Below, piece after piece: positions 62,911 through 64,000 of a DNA stretch of 64,000 nucleotides. Under the pieces are notes generated by a model. It searched no databases, had not been told where the DNA came from, and saw nothing but the letters and a program-made list of their open reading frames with translations. Each line of letters starts with the position of its first letter. Within the stretch, counting starts at the first letter, position 1. Source of the stretch: Chloroflexota bacterium (GTDB lineage: Bacteria; Chloroflexota; UBA6077; FW602-bin22; JAMCYS01); NCBI GenBank assembly GCA_023473795.1, contig JAMCYS010000098.1, positions 25,337 to 89,336 on the forward strand, written 5' to 3'. The position numbers and the translations under genes were made by a program.

Positions 62911-63051
62911 GCCAGCACCTCCCCGTCCTTCGCCACCGTGCCCACAAGCGAAAGGCCGCGCCGGCAGCCAGGCCGCAGCGCGGACGCTGAGCTAATACCA
63001 TATCGAGCGGGTGGTGTCAATACGAGCGGCCACCTAGTTTGGCGGCCTCCG

Positions 63052-63060
63052 TGCTATAAT
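63052..63060 (+). promoter_or_regulatory. Extended -10 promoter of the GT4 gene
   Basis: TGC-TATAAT (63052-63060), an extended -10 with a perfect hexamer, lies 39 nt before the GTG start. Confidence 0.6.
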
Positions 63061-63099
63061 CGGCTCCGGCAAGATCGCTCCCTTGGGTGCGCAGCGCGC

Positions 63100-64000
63100 G
63101 TGAAGATAACGTTCCTCAAGAAAGGCTACTCGCCGGTCGGCGGCTCCGAAGTCCTTACTTACGAGCTGGCGACCCGACTTGCCGCTCGGGGACACGCGGT
63201 GCGGGTCCTCTGCCAGTGGCCCGCCGGGGAGCGCTACGGCTTCCCGCCGCGGCAGTCCCTGCGGCGCGAGACGAGAGAGTACCGCCTTTTCTGGCATCGC
63301 GGCGTCGAAATCTACCAGCTGCTCCCGCGCTTGGGCGGTTTGGGCCGGCGCCTGGACGTGCTCTCCCCGTTCAACCTGTTGCGGGGAGGGCTGGCGCTCG
63401 CGCTCGCCGGGCGTCCTGAGGTGATTCATAACGTCTGCCGAGAATACGCTCCTCAGGCCCTAGCCCTGTCCCGCGCCCTGGGGGCGCGCCTGGTGTTGAC
63501 GCCGCTGGCCCATCCCGGCCAGTTCTGGGCGGGCGACCGGGCGACGGACGTAGCCCTTTATCGGCAGGCCGACGCCGTGGTGGCGCTGACCGGGGCGGAG
63601 AAGCGTTGGTACGCCGCCCGCGGCGTTACCGGCGACCGAGTGCACGTCGTCGGCCTGGGTCCCTGCCTCGCCGCGCCCGGCGACGGCGCGGCCTTCCGCC
63701 ACCAGTACAACCTGGCGGGGCCAGTGGTCCTCTTCATTGGGCGCAAGGAGCCGTACAAGGGTGTGGGAGCGTTGGTGCGCGCGGCGGCGCTCGTCTGGCA
63801 GCGCCAGCCCGCGACCCACTTCGTCTTTATCGGCGAGGGCTCGTTCTTCGACCTCTTTGCCGACCCCTTCCGCAGCCGCCAGGACCCCCGTTTCCTCAAC
63901 CTGCCGCGTGTCGACGAGGCGAGCAAGGCTAACGCTTACGCCGCCTGCGACGTCTTCTGCCTGCCTTCTCGCCATGAGACCTTCGGCATGGTCTACGCCG
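63100..64000 (+). CDS. GT4-family glycosyltransferase (cut by window edge)
   Basis: 300 codons are visible from GTG 63100, and the frame is open at the right edge. The start KITFLKKGYSPVGGSEVLTYELATRLAARGHAV is the N-terminal Rossmann domain of GT4 enzymes. The linker VVLFIGRKEPYKG and the donor-binding SRHETFGMVYA (E-x7-E region) follow in order. It transfers a sugar from a nucleotide donor, probably in envelope polysaccharide synthesis. The gene is missing its C-terminal end here. Confidence 0.88.
   Translation, partial: MKITFLKKGYSPVGGSEVLTYELATRLAARGHAVRVLCQWPAGERYGFPPRQSLRRETREYRLFWHRGVEIYQLLPRLGGLGRRLDVLSPFNLLRGGLALALAGRPEVIHNVCREYAPQALALSRALGARLVLTPLAHPGQFWAGDRATDVALYRQADAVVALTGAEKRWYAARGVTGDRVHVVGLGPCLAAPGDGAAFRHQYNLAGPVVLFIGRKEPYKGVGALVRAAALVWQRQPATHFVFIGEGSFFDLFADPFRSRQDPRFLNLPRVDEASKANAYAACDVFCLPSRHETFGMVYA

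Overview
The window is G+C-rich throughout (roughly two thirds by eye) and looks like a chromosomal segment of a Chloroflexota-type bacterium. That placement is an inference. It rests on the Thr/Pro/Ala-rich (TATPTP-like) stalks in several exported proteins, the many GC-rich dispersed palindromes, the frequent GTG/TTG starts and the mix of Tat/lipoprotein solute-binding proteins. I saw no rRNA, tRNA, CRISPR array, transposase or phage gene.

Layout. 1-2 kb: the 3' end of a restriction/modification-type methylase, a VapBC-like toxin-antitoxin pair and a repeat-rich spacer. 2.2-7.5 kb (minus): a phosphate uptake operon pstB2-pstS-pstC-pstA-pstB1, then an FMN-barrel protein and phoU. 8-13.1 kb (minus): a membrane Ser/Thr kinase-like protein, MurI, an amidohydrolase and a VanW protein. 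13.5-15.4 kb: a less GC-rich type II restriction-modification pair. 15.7-21 kb: an M1-like peptidase, an MFS carrier, a Nudix hydrolase, an AI-2E-type permease and a DUF402 protein. 21.2-28.3 kb: a LacI-type regulator, an alkaline-phosphatase-superfamily hydrolase and an oligopeptide-type ABC importer without ATPases. 28.6-30.9 kb: a threonine degradation pair (Tdh-like, Kbl). 31-35 kb: a zinc-ribbon protein and two exported glycoside hydrolases. 35.3-38.5 kb: a URO-D-type methyltransferase, a DapA-like protein and a phosphotriesterase-like hydrolase. 38.9-42.6 kb: a membrane glycosyltransferase with a partner protein, and another MFS carrier. 43-48.2 kb: the glgE-treS-mak operon, which converts trehalose to alpha-glucan. 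48.3-56.2 kb: an aldehyde dehydrogenase, an orphan peptide-binding protein, SecG, an alcohol dehydrogenase and a sugar ABC importer without its ATPase. 56.4-60.7 kb: FemX-like, MurE-like, a 2-hydroxyacyl-CoA dehydratase-related protein and DUF1003. 60.8-64 kb: a cell-wall amidase, a Lin0512 protein, an SH3-type anchor protein and the start of a GT4 glycosyltransferase.

Themes. Cell-wall and envelope genes recur (MurI, kinase, VanW, FemX, MurE, amidase, SH3 protein, glycosyltransferases), as do carbohydrate import and storage genes. The most notable observations are: two PstB paralogues with complementary motif defects that would give one canonical and one degenerate ATP site in a heterodimer; a palindromic repeat inserted in frame in femX, with a second copy in an intergenic spacer; a kinase homologue lacking both residues of the Lys-Glu pair; a DapA-family protein lacking the Schiff-base lysine; a secreted-protein repeat shared by the VanW protein and a glycoside hydrolase; and an uncharacterised regulator-hydrolase-importer cluster.

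All calls were made by reading the sequence without database searches. Start codons were chosen mainly from ribosome-binding sites and family N-termini.
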